DNA from: Vibrio ostreicida
GTDB taxonomy: Bacteria; Pseudomonadota; Gammaproteobacteria; Enterobacterales; Vibrionaceae
Length of the DNA: 64,000 nt
Assembly (NCBI RefSeq): GCF_013074385.2
Contig: NZ_JABEYA020000001.1
Location: 434,001-498,000 of the forward strand
Direction: 5' to 3'
Below the pieces are notes generated by a model that was given only the letters and a program-made list of their open reading frames with translations, searched no databases and had not been told where the DNA came from. Below, piece by piece: positions 17,524 through 26,792 of the stretch. Position numbers and translations under genes: made by a program. Numbering within the stretch: the stretch's first letter is position 1; every line of letters begins with the position of its first letter.

Positions 17524-18060
17524 TTAATCAGCCCAACGCACCCAGATATCTTGCATTTTGGCGTTCAACATCGCGTCTACGACACTATCATGTACGAACA
17601 GAAATGATGGGTCTTGATCAAGCTTAAACAACAGGCGTTGTTGTAGGGGGATGGCATTGAGTTTGTTGTCGTCCAAAACAGGGACAGTCACGGCGCCGAT
17701 GGAAGGCGTATCGCAGTGCCATTGTGTTGCGTCTTTGTCCAGTACATCATAGCGATTAAAGACATGGAAAAAGACATAGTCGACATCATCAATCGTTTCC
17801 AACTCTTGCTCGGTTCCGATATCAATTTGAGCGTCAAGATCTTCCAATGGACGAAACGGGTTTTTAATTCGCTCTATCCCTTCAGGAGCCATTGATGACA
17901 GAATATCGGCGTATTTCTTCGCAAAAAATAAACGTGGGCTTTGAGCAAAATCAATGACAAGATCTGGTTGTACCGAAAACATTCGCTTTTTATTAGCTTG
18001 GACCAAACGATTGTTTCTCTGAAACTCTTTGTCTCGATGAACTAGTTGATAGTTAAGCAC
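17524..18060 (-). CDS. Putative immunity protein, second of pair (type Y2)
   Basis: 178 residues, acidic and soluble, without a signal peptide. The C-terminal part (IPLQQRLLFKLDQDPSFLFV, then DIWVRWAD) resembles the Imm11/Imm43-like proteins next door and shares the DIW ending with the gene at 20115. It follows the 18073 gene by 12 bases and so forms the second half of an X-Y immunity pair. It presumably neutralises the orphan toxin tail at 18666. Family assignment is tentative. Confidence 0.6.
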   Translation of the reverse strand: MLNYQLVHRDKEFQRNNRLVQANKKRMFSVQPDLVIDFAQSPRLFFAKKYADILSSMAPEGIERIKNPFRPLEDLDAQIDIGTEQELETIDDVDYVFFHVFNRYDVLDKDATQWHCDTPSIGAVTVPVLDDNKLNAIPLQQRLLFKLDQDPSFLFVHDSVVDAMLNAKMQDIWVRWAD

Positions 18061-18072
18061 TGCTATTATTCC

Positions 18073-18663
18073 TTAAACCGTAAACCCAAAACCCATGTCC
18101 CAATCTAAGAGAGGAACAAGGTGTAGCCCTTTAGCCCCTATAACACTCAGCTTTTCAGCGACACTTCTATGCAAAATATAAGTTCCCCTCATACCGTAGA
18201 TCTCAAACATCAAACGCTTATTAAGTGGAATTGTTAGCAACTTATTGGCATCGAGGCGAATATTAATCGCGGATACTTTGTCATTATCCCCACGGCTAAT
18301 AAATTGTCCGTTGTCAAAATCGTAAGCCTTAATTTCATTATCAAGCATCATTACCCAGTATAAATGATCCGTATTATCAGCATGTGTATACATAGCAGGT
18401 ACTAACTGAAGCTGATAGAGGTCTTGATACTCTAATACTTGCTTTACCACTGAAGAAACCATTGGTAAGCCATCAAGTTCCATTGCGTCAATAAGCGGAA
18501 CTCCCTCATCGGGCTCTGCGGGTGATTCTGCTCTAACAGGTGCCTTAAATGTGGTAGGAGCCATAGCTGTTAAATAATGGTCTCTGCTACAGACACAAGA
18601 AGGAGATGGCACCTCATATGTACCGCAATGCAATACTACGTATTCGTTATTAACATCAGTCAT
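18073..18663 (-). CDS. Putative immunity protein, first of pair (type X2)
   Basis: 196 residues. The C-terminal half fits the Imm11/Imm43 pattern (LDANKLLTIPLNKRLMFEIYG, YILHRSVAEKL), as in the 20541 protein, though overall identity is low. It starts two bases after the stop of the toxin tail at 18666, the usual toxin-immunity spacing. The N-terminus has a CVC motif and a Pro-rich linker. Function as a cytoplasmic immunity protein is inferred from similarity of pattern and position. Confidence 0.65.
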   Translation of the reverse strand: MTDVNNEYVVLHCGTYEVPSPSCVCSRDHYLTAMAPTTFKAPVRAESPAEPDEGVPLIDAMELDGLPMVSSVVKQVLEYQDLYQLQLVPAMYTHADNTDHLYWVMMLDNEIKAYDFDNGQFISRGDNDKVSAINIRLDANKLLTIPLNKRLMFEIYGMRGTYILHRSVAEKLSVIGAKGLHLVPLLDWDMGFGFTV

Positions 18664-18665
18664 GC

Positions 18666-18887
18666 TTACTGCCCTATTTTAAGGTCATAGTTTACGATTT
18701 GTGTCTTGGATATCAGTTGCAAAAGGACATGCTTTGGAGGAGCTTTACACGGCATTCCGTTACCAGAATTTTGACACCCCAAATAAGGCTTGGAGCCGGG
18801 CTTAAAGTTCATACCCTGTTGCGATAACGGCCAAATAAAATTACTCACAAATGTGAGAATCTCATTGCTTGACTCATTAGTGTAGAG
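18666..18887 (-). pseudogene. Orphan toxin C-terminal tail
   Basis: An open frame begins at the breakpoint (~18887) where immunity copy C is cut. It runs 73 codons to the stop at 18666, with segments NFIWPLSQQGMNFKPGSKPY and CKAPPKHVLLQLISKTQIV and three Cys residues. A GTG at 18848 could start it, but there is no N-terminal delivery domain. The layout (toxin tail, then its immunity pair) is typical of displaced orphan modules of polymorphic toxins. The toxin activity is not recognised. Confidence 0.55.
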
Positions 18888-18896
18888 TTAGTAGTT

Positions 18897-19181
18897 TTAC
18901 CACAACTCTTTGCTGTTTTTGATGAACGCCGACACCCAGTGGATGCCGTAAATATATTGCAGCCCAGCTTCCATGACGACTCGCTTAGATAACGCGTCAA
19001 CTTTGGTGTGCACAAATTCCGGAATCTCGTAATCGCCTTCTGGCTTAAAGGTTTCGTCAATCCGAATCGGTTCAATAGGCGGGCGGGCACACGCTTTAAA
19101 ACCAATATAATGTTCATTAAAATCACTGACCTCGACCACTGCGCAGGGACCCGCGCTGGTAATTAAATAATACTCACTCAT
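18897..19181 (-). pseudogene. Truncated immunity gene, copy C
   Basis: 94 residues, near-identical to the first half of the 20541 and 19403 proteins up to HWVSAFIKNSK, then cut and joined to the orphan toxin tail. The second half with the LNQRLIF block is lost. It is probably inactive. Confidence 0.85.
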
Positions 19182-19288
19182 TTTCCTATCTCCAAGTTGC
19201 CTTTTTTGTCTAACGCTGTTGATGCCACTGGATTCGAATAGACGAAGCTGGGGCAGATTCCGCTTCTCAGAAGCCAATCACGAGGGGG

Positions 19289-19390
19289 TTAGTACAATCT
19301 ATCAAACCAAATATCAACGGCCCCGGCTTGTTGCAACCCAATCAAAAAATCGGTGGCGATCGTGGCTTTATCAAAAGGGATGAATGTCAT
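19289..19390 (-). pseudogene. Internally deleted second immunity gene (Y copy)
   Basis: It encodes only the first 12 residues (MTFIPFDKATIA) and the last 21 (ending AVDIWFDRLY) of the gene at 20115, joined in frame; about 100 codons are missing. It follows copy B of the X gene exactly as the intact gene follows copy A. Confidence 0.85.
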
Positions 19391-19402
19391 GCTATGTCCT
19401 TA

Positions 19403-19954
19403 TTAAATGCACTGTGCACAGGGTTTGAACGTGGTATTGATTGGATTGGTCGCCATGATACGCTCGACAATGGTACGGTGGAAAAGAATGCGAGCCGACT
19501 CTTCCATCATAAAGATGAGCCGCTGACTGAGTGGCGTTTCAGCAAGGAACTTTTCATCAATGACTATTTTTTCTAATCCTGTTACTCCGCCGAATGAATC
19601 GACACAGGTGTACTCTGACTTATCAAGATCGAGGCATTTAAGCTCTTGCATATAGTTGATGAACAAATAGTCTCGGTGTCCTTTGCTGTTTTTGATGAAC
19701 GCCGGCACCCAGTGGATGCCGTAAATATATTGCAGCCCAGCTTCCATGACGACCCGCTTAGACAAAGCTATGACTCCTATACGCACAAATTCCGGAATCT
19801 CGTAATCGCCTTCCGGCTTAAAGGTTTCGTAAATACGAATCGGTTCACTGGGTGGGCGAGCACACGCTTTAAAATTAATATAATGTTTATTGTGATCGCT
19901 GACCTCAGCCACCGCGCAGGGACCCGCGCTGGTAATTAAATAATACTCACTCAT
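19403..19954 (-). CDS. Immunity protein, duplicate copy B (type X)
   Basis: 183 residues, the same length as the 20541 gene and nearly identical, with scattered substitutions concentrated at residues 47-75 and 115-130. It is a soluble cytoplasmic protein of the Imm11/Imm43-like pattern. The leader still carries the last codons of the AHH effector, so the duplication included the effector-immunity junction. It may retain immunity or have drifted toward another toxin variant. Confidence 0.8.
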   Translation of the reverse strand: MSEYYLITSAGPCAVAEVSDHNKHYINFKACARPPSEPIRIYETFKPEGDYEIPEFVRIGVIALSKRVVMEAGLQYIYGIHWVPAFIKNSKGHRDYLFINYMQELKCLDLDKSEYTCVDSFGGVTGLEKIVIDEKFLAETPLSQRLIFMMEESARILFHRTIVERIMATNPINTTFKPCAQCI

Positions 19955-20002
19955 TTTCCTATCTCCAAGTTGCCTTTTTTCGTCATTAATTCGCCTTTGG
20001 TG

Positions 20003-20033
20003 AAAGCCCGCAAAGTGATTTGCGGGCTTTTTT
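20003..20033. terminator. Rho-independent-type hairpin with T-tract
   Basis: The stem AAAGCCCGCAAA/TTTGCGGGCTTT has a 4-nt loop. The T-run is longest on the plus strand, but the hairpin also lies downstream of the 20115 gene on the minus strand. The neighbouring duplicate lacks this hairpin owing to a deletion between two T-runs. Confidence 0.75.
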
Positions 20034-20114
20034 GTCTAACGCTGTTGATGCCACTGGATTCGAATAGACGAAGCTGGGGCAGATTCCGCTTCTCAGAAGC
20101 CAATCACGAGGGGG

Positions 20115-20528
20115 TTAGTACAATCTATCAAACCAAATATCAACGGCCCCGGCTTGTTGCAACCCAATCAAAAAATCGGTGTTGATCATCAGCTCTTTGT
20201 TATCCCAAACGAGGGGGGTTTGCTTTGCGACGTGGTCATCAAGTGACGTCAGTTCCGGTAAGATGGCAAAATCAATGAAGGCATACTCGTCACACGTTTT
20301 ATCCAAGTCATGCTCAGTATTGGGTACGTTAAAATCCAACTCTGCCCACCACTGTGTGAGTTGGTCGAGCCACTTTTCATCCAGTCTTTCTAGGATATCT
20401 TCGTAAATATAGAGGGTTTTGATCTCACCAAAATTCATGTACACGTCTGGTTGCGTGAAGACAAACGTTGCGCGTTTTTCAGGTAAAACGGTGGCGATCG
20501 TGGCTTTATCAAAAGGAATGAATGTCAT
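20115..20528 (-). CDS. Putative immunity protein, second of pair (type Y)
   Basis: 137 residues, acidic, no signal peptide. It follows the 20541 immunity gene by 12 bases. The C-terminal NTDFLIGLQQAGAVDIWFD resembles the end of the 17524 protein (AKMQDIWVRWAD), so both belong to one family of second-position immunity genes. Its partner toxin is presumably the AHH effector, but a role as a second, separate immunity or as a chaperone is possible. Confidence 0.6.
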   Translation of the reverse strand: MTFIPFDKATIATVLPEKRATFVFTQPDVYMNFGEIKTLYIYEDILERLDEKWLDQLTQWWAELDFNVPNTEHDLDKTCDEYAFIDFAILPELTSLDDHVAKQTPLVWDNKELMINTDFLIGLQQAGAVDIWFDRLY

Positions 20529-20540
20529 GCTATGTCCTTA

Positions 20541-21092
20541 TTAAATGCACTGTGCACAGGGTTTGAACGTGGTATTGATTGGATTGGTCGCCATGATACG
20601 CTCGACAATGGTACGGTGGAACAGAATGTAAGCTGCCTCTTCCATCTTAAAGATCAGTCGCTGATTGAGCGGCGTTTCAGCAAGGAACTTTTCATCAATG
20701 ACTATTTTTTCTAATCCCGCTACTTTACTGAATGAATCAACATAGGAATACTCTGACTTATCAAGATCGAGGCATTTAAGCTTTTGCATATAGTTGATGA
20801 ATAAATAGTCTCTGTGTCCTTTACTGTTTTTGATGAATGCCGGCACCCAGTGGATGCCGTAGATATATTGTAGCCCGGCTTCCATTACCACTCGCTTAGA
20901 TAATGCGTCAACTTTGGTGTGTACAAATTCCGGAGTCTCGTAGTCGCCTTCTGGCTTAAAGGTTTCGTAGATCCGAATCGGTTCAATAGGCGGGCGAGCA
21001 CACGCTTTAAAACCAATATAATGTTCATTAAAATCGCTGACCTCGGCCACCGCGCAGGGGCCAGCGCTGGCAATTAAATAATACTCACTCAT
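20541..21092 (-). CDS. Immunity protein to the AHH effector, copy A (type X)
   Basis: 183 residues. The start overlaps the effector stop by four bases (ATGA), the classic coupling of a toxin with its immunity gene. The pattern fits Imm11/Imm43-like proteins: ALSKRVVMEAG, YLFINYMQKLKCLDLDKSEY, then ETPLNQRLIFKMEEAAYILF. It should bind and block the nuclease domain in the cytoplasm of the producer and its kin. Pairing with the effector is firm from position; the family name is less certain. Confidence 0.85.
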   Translation of the reverse strand: MSEYYLIASAGPCAVAEVSDFNEHYIGFKACARPPIEPIRIYETFKPEGDYETPEFVHTKVDALSKRVVMEAGLQYIYGIHWVPAFIKNSKGHRDYLFINYMQKLKCLDLDKSEYSYVDSFSKVAGLEKIVIDEKFLAETPLNQRLIFKMEEAAYILFHRTIVERIMATNPINTTFKPCAQCI

Positions 21093-23377
21093 TTTCCTAT
21101 CTCCAAGTTACCTTGTTTCGTCATTAATTCGCCGTCTGCATTGACTAATTCGTGATTGACTGGCGAACCATTTTTTCTGTGTACACATGGGGTACGTGGC
21201 TTGTCTTTACCTTCGGTTTTGGCATTGGCGCAGCCGATGCTTGCACCTGTGCGGTAATCTTTACCAAACCCTGTAATGGTCCAAGTGAAATTATTAATAT
21301 GTTTTACCCCACGTTTACTTAAGTCACGCATTCTCTTAAAGAACTCTGTATCCTGCTTGTCATCATGACAAAATGTCCCCTCTTTGATAGTATCCTGTAT
21401 TTGTTCTAATTGTTTTTTTATCGCTTCTATATAAGTGGCGTTTGAAACGCGTAATCGCTCGTCTAGAGTGTCAGGAATGTCCTGACCTGTTTCTATTAAG
21501 GCCAGCATGCTGGTGTAGTCGACTCCTTTGGCATGTGGCCCTTTATGGACCGCGACCCCCAATTGGCAGGCCACATCAGTGGCCGAGGGCAAAAACACGC
21601 CATTTTTGGTTTCATCAATATCGTACTTAAAATGGCTACGGTATTTCTTCCACTGCTCGTTCATCACGGTTTCAGACGTGATCACATGGTGAGCTTGCAG
21701 GTTACCAGAACGGGGATTACGAGCATCACACCATGGGTGCTCTTTGTAATCTTTGCCCGCTGGTCTTTTAGCTGTGATCCCAGCCTTCCAGCCCGCATTT
21801 AACAAATTCTTGGCTAAAAAGGCGCTATTGCCTTCTTTTGCATATTTTCCGATGGTGGGCGCTTTGGCGCCTTTACAAAATTTCGGGTCGTTCTTCTTCG
21901 CGCCTTTTTTTACCCTTCTATCACACAGTGGACAACTGTTCTTCTTCTTCTTTTTTTTCTGATTCGCGACATCATGACGACTACCGTGCTGAGCGGTAGA
22001 TTTTGCATCATAGGTCGAGCGAGCAGGGTACACTTTGCCGGATTTGGCTGTGATTCTTGCGACGTTATCGTCGATCTCTTTTAGAGCACGGTTGAACATA
22101 TCGGGGGCGACATTATCAACGACTTTTAACTCAGCACCGACTGCTTTTAAGGTATCTCCCAGCACGAGATAGCCTAACCGATTCGCATACCCTGCCATTT
22201 CTTCAAAGGCTTTAATTGAAGGCGTCAGGATATCAGACAAGATTTTGGCACAATCTTGGGTATATTGTGTGAACTTTAATTCGCGTAAAAACTTGTCTGG
22301 GTTTCCTTTACCAAGTTGACGCAAGAAAGCCAGAAGATCATCCAACTTGATGTCCTTGCCGACTTCGATGATGGTTTTTCCAACGCCTTTGAGGATACTT
22401 CCAAGTGCAGGAATACAACCAATAATAGTCAGGACCAAGTTGCGCCAGTTCTCAGGCTTTTCTCTTCCTTCTTTGCTGCTTAACTTCATGATGTTGGCGA
22501 CGATATCGCGTACGTCGGCGGCTTGATCAATGAACGGAATCATCGTGATGCAGGCATTTGCGATGATCTGAGTAACGGTTTGGTCTTCGTTGAAGTCCCC
22601 TAGAATGACTCCCCATACCCATTCGAAGACGCCCAATGTGGCCGATTTTGTGGACTCCCAAAATCCGGGTTGGCCTTTTTTGGCTGCATTGATAATGTCT
22701 TCAGTGCTCGCTGCAGGGTTAAAGTCTGGGTTGGCCAATATGGGTTCATTCGGGAAAAATCCTCTGGTATCTTCACCGTATTCTACGGAGAACACGCCAG
22801 GTGCGAGGCCACTGATACTTGCTTTGCCTTTCGTGTCTAGATGTCCTTCAAACTTGGTGTTTCGGCCATCAACAACGGTGTAGTGCGCACCTTGAACAGG
22901 ATCCCCATCTGAATATCTTAGCGCTAAGTCAACCGTATACGTCCCTTCAGCCTCTTCGGTGACGGTCACAGAAGGGTTTTGGGCACCACCGAGGCACAGG
23001 GTGTTGCCTTTATTCATGGTCATTTGGTCTGACAAACGACACACCCCTTTCCCTTCTATTGAAACCGTGGGGGAGGCGGAGATGAATTGAGCTTCGGCTT
23101 CGATGGTGCCTGAGGCAATCCCTTTTTTATCACCACCCGCATCTCCGGTACTGACTGCAAATTTACTGCCCTTAATCGCGATACTGTTGCCGCCATCCAT
23201 AAATACGGTGGTCGTTCCATCGACCAGATCAGCGGATTTGGCATTGTTACCATAGGGGATAGGTACAACCGCATTTCCGACTGTGGTCAAACAAACGTCG
23301 GGCAAGGTGGCATTAGCTTCACCGCCGGATCCCTTATGAACTACGCTGAGTCCATTTGCACAAACTGTTACACCCAT
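21089..23377 (-). CDS. Type VI effector: PAAR-like (DUF4150) plus AHH nuclease
   Basis: 762 residues from the ATG at 23377; an upstream in-frame ATG at 23509 adds 44 residues unlike the family. Residues 1-130 are a DUF4150 PAAR-like spike tip (VCLTTVGNAVVPIPYGNNAK, IKGSKFAVSTGD). A transthyretin-like domain follows (about 145-215), then two hydrophobic helices. Next come a Lys-rich stretch with CPLC and FCKG, and the AHH nuclease motif LQAHHVITSE (His563-His564). Vibrio parahaemolyticus VP1415 is a described DUF4150-AHH effector of this plan. DNase activity is expected in prey cells. No T6SS structural genes lie nearby, so this is an auxiliary or orphan effector locus. Confidence 0.9.
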   Translation of the reverse strand: MGVTVCANGLSVVHKGSGGEANATLPDVCLTTVGNAVVPIPYGNNAKSADLVDGTTTVFMDGGNSIAIKGSKFAVSTGDAGGDKKGIASGTIEAEAQFISASPTVSIEGKGVCRLSDQMTMNKGNTLCLGGAQNPSVTVTEEAEGTYTVDLALRYSDGDPVQGAHYTVVDGRNTKFEGHLDTKGKASISGLAPGVFSVEYGEDTRGFFPNEPILANPDFNPAASTEDIINAAKKGQPGFWESTKSATLGVFEWVWGVILGDFNEDQTVTQIIANACITMIPFIDQAADVRDIVANIMKLSSKEGREKPENWRNLVLTIIGCIPALGSILKGVGKTIIEVGKDIKLDDLLAFLRQLGKGNPDKFLRELKFTQYTQDCAKILSDILTPSIKAFEEMAGYANRLGYLVLGDTLKAVGAELKVVDNVAPDMFNRALKEIDDNVARITAKSGKVYPARSTYDAKSTAQHGSRHDVANQKKKKKKNSCPLCDRRVKKGAKKNDPKFCKGAKAPTIGKYAKEGNSAFLAKNLLNAGWKAGITAKRPAGKDYKEHPWCDARNPRSGNLQAHHVITSETVMNEQWKKYRSHFKYDIDETKNGVFLPSATDVACQLGVAVHKGPHAKGVDYTSMLALIETGQDIPDTLDERLRVSNATYIEAIKKQLEQIQDTIKEGTFCHDDKQDTEFFKRMRDLSKRGVKHINNFTWTITGFGKDYRTGASIGCANAKTEGKDKPRTPCVHRKNGSPVNHELVNADGELMTKQGNLEIGK

Positions 23378-23512
23378 GATGCGCCTTGAGTCATTGAAAT
23401 AAAGATAAACAATGATACTAAATAAGGTGCGCATCAATCTAACTGAAAACCTAGTGATAATGAAGTAGTTGCACTTCAAATTCACTAAATTAATAGTTCT
23501 TGGACGCATGTC

Positions 23513-23704
23513 TCAAAGTTTAGTGACACTCTGTTGTTGCTTATCTCCTAGTAAAATGTAGGGAGTTGTTCGATTCAGGCTAATTTGTGCAACTCGCTGT
23601 TGCATAATTGGTTTAGGAGGGGAGCTATTGCAAAGGTTGCAACCGTTCAACTGCATAGGAATACTCGATGGTTTATTGCTTGGCAATGTGCATGTTTTAC
23701 ACAT
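23513..23704 (-). CDS. Small CxxC-pair ORF, uncertain
   Basis: 63 residues with CKTC near the N-terminus and CNLC about 19 residues later, spaced like a small zinc ribbon; Pro- and Gln-rich afterwards. No good ribosome site precedes it, and it sits alone in the 603-bp gap between the effector and hsdM. It may be a shadow. Nothing else is recognised in that gap except the hsdM promoter region. Confidence 0.25.
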   Translation of the reverse strand: MCKTCTLPSNKPSSIPMQLNGCNLCNSSPPKPIMQQRVAQISLNRTTPYILLGDKQQQSVTKL

Positions 23705-23980
23705 TAGTTAATTTTATTGCCAGTTCTATGCCTTCTGCAGCATTTGGGGACAGAAGCGAGTTAGCTTTCCTCTCGTCATCATCATTCACTTCCCATCAAA
23801 AATCTATGCGCTAGATACTAGCTAACTGAATAAAAAATAGCACTTTATTTATGATTGACTCTATGTGATGCACATTAACGTAAAACTGAGTTTGTATGGT
23901 AAAATCGCGCGATAAATCGATGCATCATTAAGTTGTTTTCTTGTTGTTAAGAGAGTAACAATTGACCAAAGAGAGTCACC

Positions 23981-25591
23981 ATGCTAACAGGCAAAATTCG
24001 TAATCAGATCGACCAAGTTTGGGCAATGTTTTGGACAGGCGGTGTCGCTAACCCCATCTCAGTGATTGAGCAGATCTCATATCTACTGTTTATTCGTCGT
24101 TTAGATGAACTGCAAAAGACCGCTGAGCGTCGCAGCCAAGCGACAGGCCTACCACTGAATAACCCAACCTTTACGCCTGATGAGCACGCCCTTCGTTGGA
24201 GTAGTTTCAAAGACAAAGATCCAGACGTCATGATGGACATCGTTCGTGATCGCGTGTTCCCTAAAATCAAAGCGCTGCAAAATCAAGGCAGCTTTGCTGA
24301 GCACATGAAAGATGCGATTTTTATGATCCCATCTTCAAAGTTGTTGGATCAGGTCGTGCAATTGCTCAGCGCCATTAACATGGACGACAAAGACACCAAA
24401 GGCGATCTGTACGAGTACTTGTTAAGCAAATTGCAACAGTCGGGCGTGAACGGTCAGTTCCGTACCCCGCGTAACATCATCCAAATGATGGTTGAGCTGA
24501 TGCAACCAAAAGTGGGTGACACCATTTGTGACCCATCATCAGGGACCTGTGGTTTCTTAATGGCGGCAGTAGAGTACGTTGAAGAGCATCACGCTGCCGA
24601 TGTGAACAAGCCTGAACAGCGTAAACACTTCAATAATAAAATGTTTACTGGCTTTGATTTTGATAAACACATGCTGCGTATTGGTGCGATGAACATGCTA
24701 CTACACGGGATTGAAAACCCAAGTGTGCACTACCGTGATAGCTTGCAAGACCAAGGTGACGAGAACATCATCGATGCCTATAACCTTATCCTTGCCAACC
24801 CACCGTTTAAAGGCTCAGTTGATTTCGATATTGTTGCACCAGACTTACTGCGTGCATTAGGTAAGAATCCAGTTGTTAAGAAAACGGCACCTAAATTCAA
24901 AACCGAAATTGACGAAGATGGCAACGAGATTCAGGTTGAGGTCAAAAAGAAAAAGCCGACCGAAAAATCAGAGCTGCTGTTTTTAGCCTTAATCCTTCGT
25001 ATGCTGAAAGTTGGTGGTCGCGCCGCAGTGATCATCCCTGATGGTGTGTTATTTGGTTCGACTAAAGCGCATAAAGCAATTCGTGAGCAAATTGTATCTA
25101 AGCAGAAGTTAGAGGCGGTCATTTCACTGCCTTCAGGTGTCTTCAAGCCCTACGCAGGGGTAAGTACTGCCATTCTTATCTTCACCAAAACCAACAGTGG
25201 CGGGACAGATAACGTCTGGTTCTACGACATGCAGGCTGATGGCTATTCACTGGATGATAAGCGTACCCAGCTGTTTAAGGATGGCGAACAGCCAACTCAC
25301 GAACAAAGCAATATTGCCGATATTATTGCACGCTTTAAAACCCTAACTAACGAAGACAACACACCAAACCGCGACAGCCCGGAATATTCGCGTAAAAAGA
25401 CCGAGCAGAGCTTTATGGTTTCGGCGTCTGACATCACCAATAACGACTTTGACTTGAGCATTAACCGCTATAAAGAAGTGGTGTACGAAGAGGTGAAATA
25501 CGATGCACCACAAGACATCTTGAAGCGCATAAAAACGTTGCAGGATAAGATGGCGAAAGGTGTGGCTGAGTTGGAAGGGTTACTGAAATGA
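23981..25591 (+). CDS. hsdM: Type I restriction-modification methyltransferase subunit
   Basis: 536 residues. The HsdM N-terminal helical domain (ISYLLFIRRLDELQKT) is followed by the N6-adenine methyltransferase core. SAM motif DPSSGTCGFLMAAVE and catalytic motif LANPPFKGS are both present. It forms the M2S methylase that protects host DNA. The stop overlaps the hsdS start (ATGA). First gene of a complete M-S-R operon. Confidence 0.97.
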   Translation: MLTGKIRNQIDQVWAMFWTGGVANPISVIEQISYLLFIRRLDELQKTAERRSQATGLPLNNPTFTPDEHALRWSSFKDKDPDVMMDIVRDRVFPKIKALQNQGSFAEHMKDAIFMIPSSKLLDQVVQLLSAINMDDKDTKGDLYEYLLSKLQQSGVNGQFRTPRNIIQMMVELMQPKVGDTICDPSSGTCGFLMAAVEYVEEHHAADVNKPEQRKHFNNKMFTGFDFDKHMLRIGAMNMLLHGIENPSVHYRDSLQDQGDENIIDAYNLILANPPFKGSVDFDIVAPDLLRALGKNPVVKKTAPKFKTEIDEDGNEIQVEVKKKKPTEKSELLFLALILRMLKVGGRAAVIIPDGVLFGSTKAHKAIREQIVSKQKLEAVISLPSGVFKPYAGVSTAILIFTKTNSGGTDNVWFYDMQADGYSLDDKRTQLFKDGEQPTHEQSNIADIIARFKTLTNEDNTPNRDSPEYSRKKTEQSFMVSASDITNNDFDLSINRYKEVVYEEVKYDAPQDILKRIKTLQDKMAKGVAELEGLLK

Positions 25592-26763
25592 GTTGGCCAG
25601 CTAGAAAACTAGGTGATGTTGCTCCGTCAAAACCTCTCAAAAATATCACCCTTGCAAAGGATGAAAGCGTTTGGCAACTCACATTAGATCAAGTGGAAGC
25701 CAATTCAGGGAGTATCTTAGAGCGTGAAGTAAAACAGATATGTGATGCTGGAACGTCAACGCATTGGTTTGATGAAAGGTATGTTCTTTATTCAAAGCTT
25801 CGTCCTTATTTGAATAAAGTTGTTTTGCCAGACTCATTAGGTCTATGTACGTCTGAGTTAGTTCCTTTGTTACCAAAGGCAGGTGTTTTGAACCAAAAAT
25901 ATCTGACGTATTACCTTCGCTCACCCCAGTTCGTAAGTTGGGTGTCAGAGCAAACCGCTGGTGCGAAGATGCCACGGGTATCTATGAAATTATTTTGGGA
26001 TCATGAAATCCCACTTCCACCACTAGAAACCCAAAAGCAAATTGCCGCGTTGCTAGAAAAAGCCGATCAATTGCGTAAAGACTGCCAGCAAATGGAGCAA
26101 GAGCTAAACAGCCTCGCTCAGTCAGTGTTTATTGACATGTTTGGTGATCCGGTGACGAATCCTAAGGGGTGGGAAACTGAATCTCTTGATACTATTGCTA
26201 AAGTTCAAATAGGTCCATTTGGCTCGCAACTTCATAAAGAAGATTATATTGCGGACGGAATTCCACTAATCAATCCTACTCATATTGTTAAAGGTCAGAT
26301 CGTACCTGATATGAATTTGACATTAACACCAGAAAAGTTTGAAACCTTACCCAACTATCACCTTCAGACTGGTGACATTATTATGGGGCGTCGCGGTGAG
26401 ATGGGGAGAACGGCATTGATTGATGAACGTTCCCAAGGTTGGTTTTGTGGTACTGGTAGTTTGTATATTCGTATCACTTCTCAGTTAGTTCAGCCCGCAT
26501 TCTTAAATTCTGTTATGTCTTGTAGCTCGATGAAAACTTGGCTCGAAGAGCAGTCCCTAGGAGCGACAATGCCGAACTTGAATAAAAAGATTTTGCATTC
26601 AATTCAAGTTCCAACTCCTACAGCAGCAGTGCAAAAAAATTACGCCCTTGCTTTGGATGTATTGTGTAAGCAGCGACAAGAACAAAAAGAGCATATTAAA
26701 GAGCTGGATGGATTATTTAACGCCCTTATGCAAAAAGCCTTTAAAGGCGAATTAAACCTATAA
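25588..26763 (+). CDS. hsdS: Type I restriction-modification specificity subunit
   Basis: 391 residues with two target-recognition domains, each closed by a conserved helix. The first ends in LPPLETQKQIAALLEKADQL, and the second ends in the DGLFNALMQKAFKGEL tail. The variable parts of each domain set the bipartite DNA recognition site, which cannot be read from sequence by eye. It is translationally coupled to hsdM. Confidence 0.95.
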   Translation: MSWPARKLGDVAPSKPLKNITLAKDESVWQLTLDQVEANSGSILEREVKQICDAGTSTHWFDERYVLYSKLRPYLNKVVLPDSLGLCTSELVPLLPKAGVLNQKYLTYYLRSPQFVSWVSEQTAGAKMPRVSMKLFWDHEIPLPPLETQKQIAALLEKADQLRKDCQQMEQELNSLAQSVFIDMFGDPVTNPKGWETESLDTIAKVQIGPFGSQLHKEDYIADGIPLINPTHIVKGQIVPDMNLTLTPEKFETLPNYHLQTGDIIMGRRGEMGRTALIDERSQGWFCGTGSLYIRITSQLVQPAFLNSVMSCSSMKTWLEEQSLGATMPNLNKKILHSIQVPTPTAAVQKNYALALDVLCKQRQEQKEHIKELDGLFNALMQKAFKGELNL

Positions 26764-26792
26764 AAAGAATAATGATGTAAAAAGGAAATTCA

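Noticed and set aside
21089..23509. Effector start at 23509
   Set aside because: The 44 extra residues are unlike DUF4150 starts; MGVTVCANG at 23377 is the family start.
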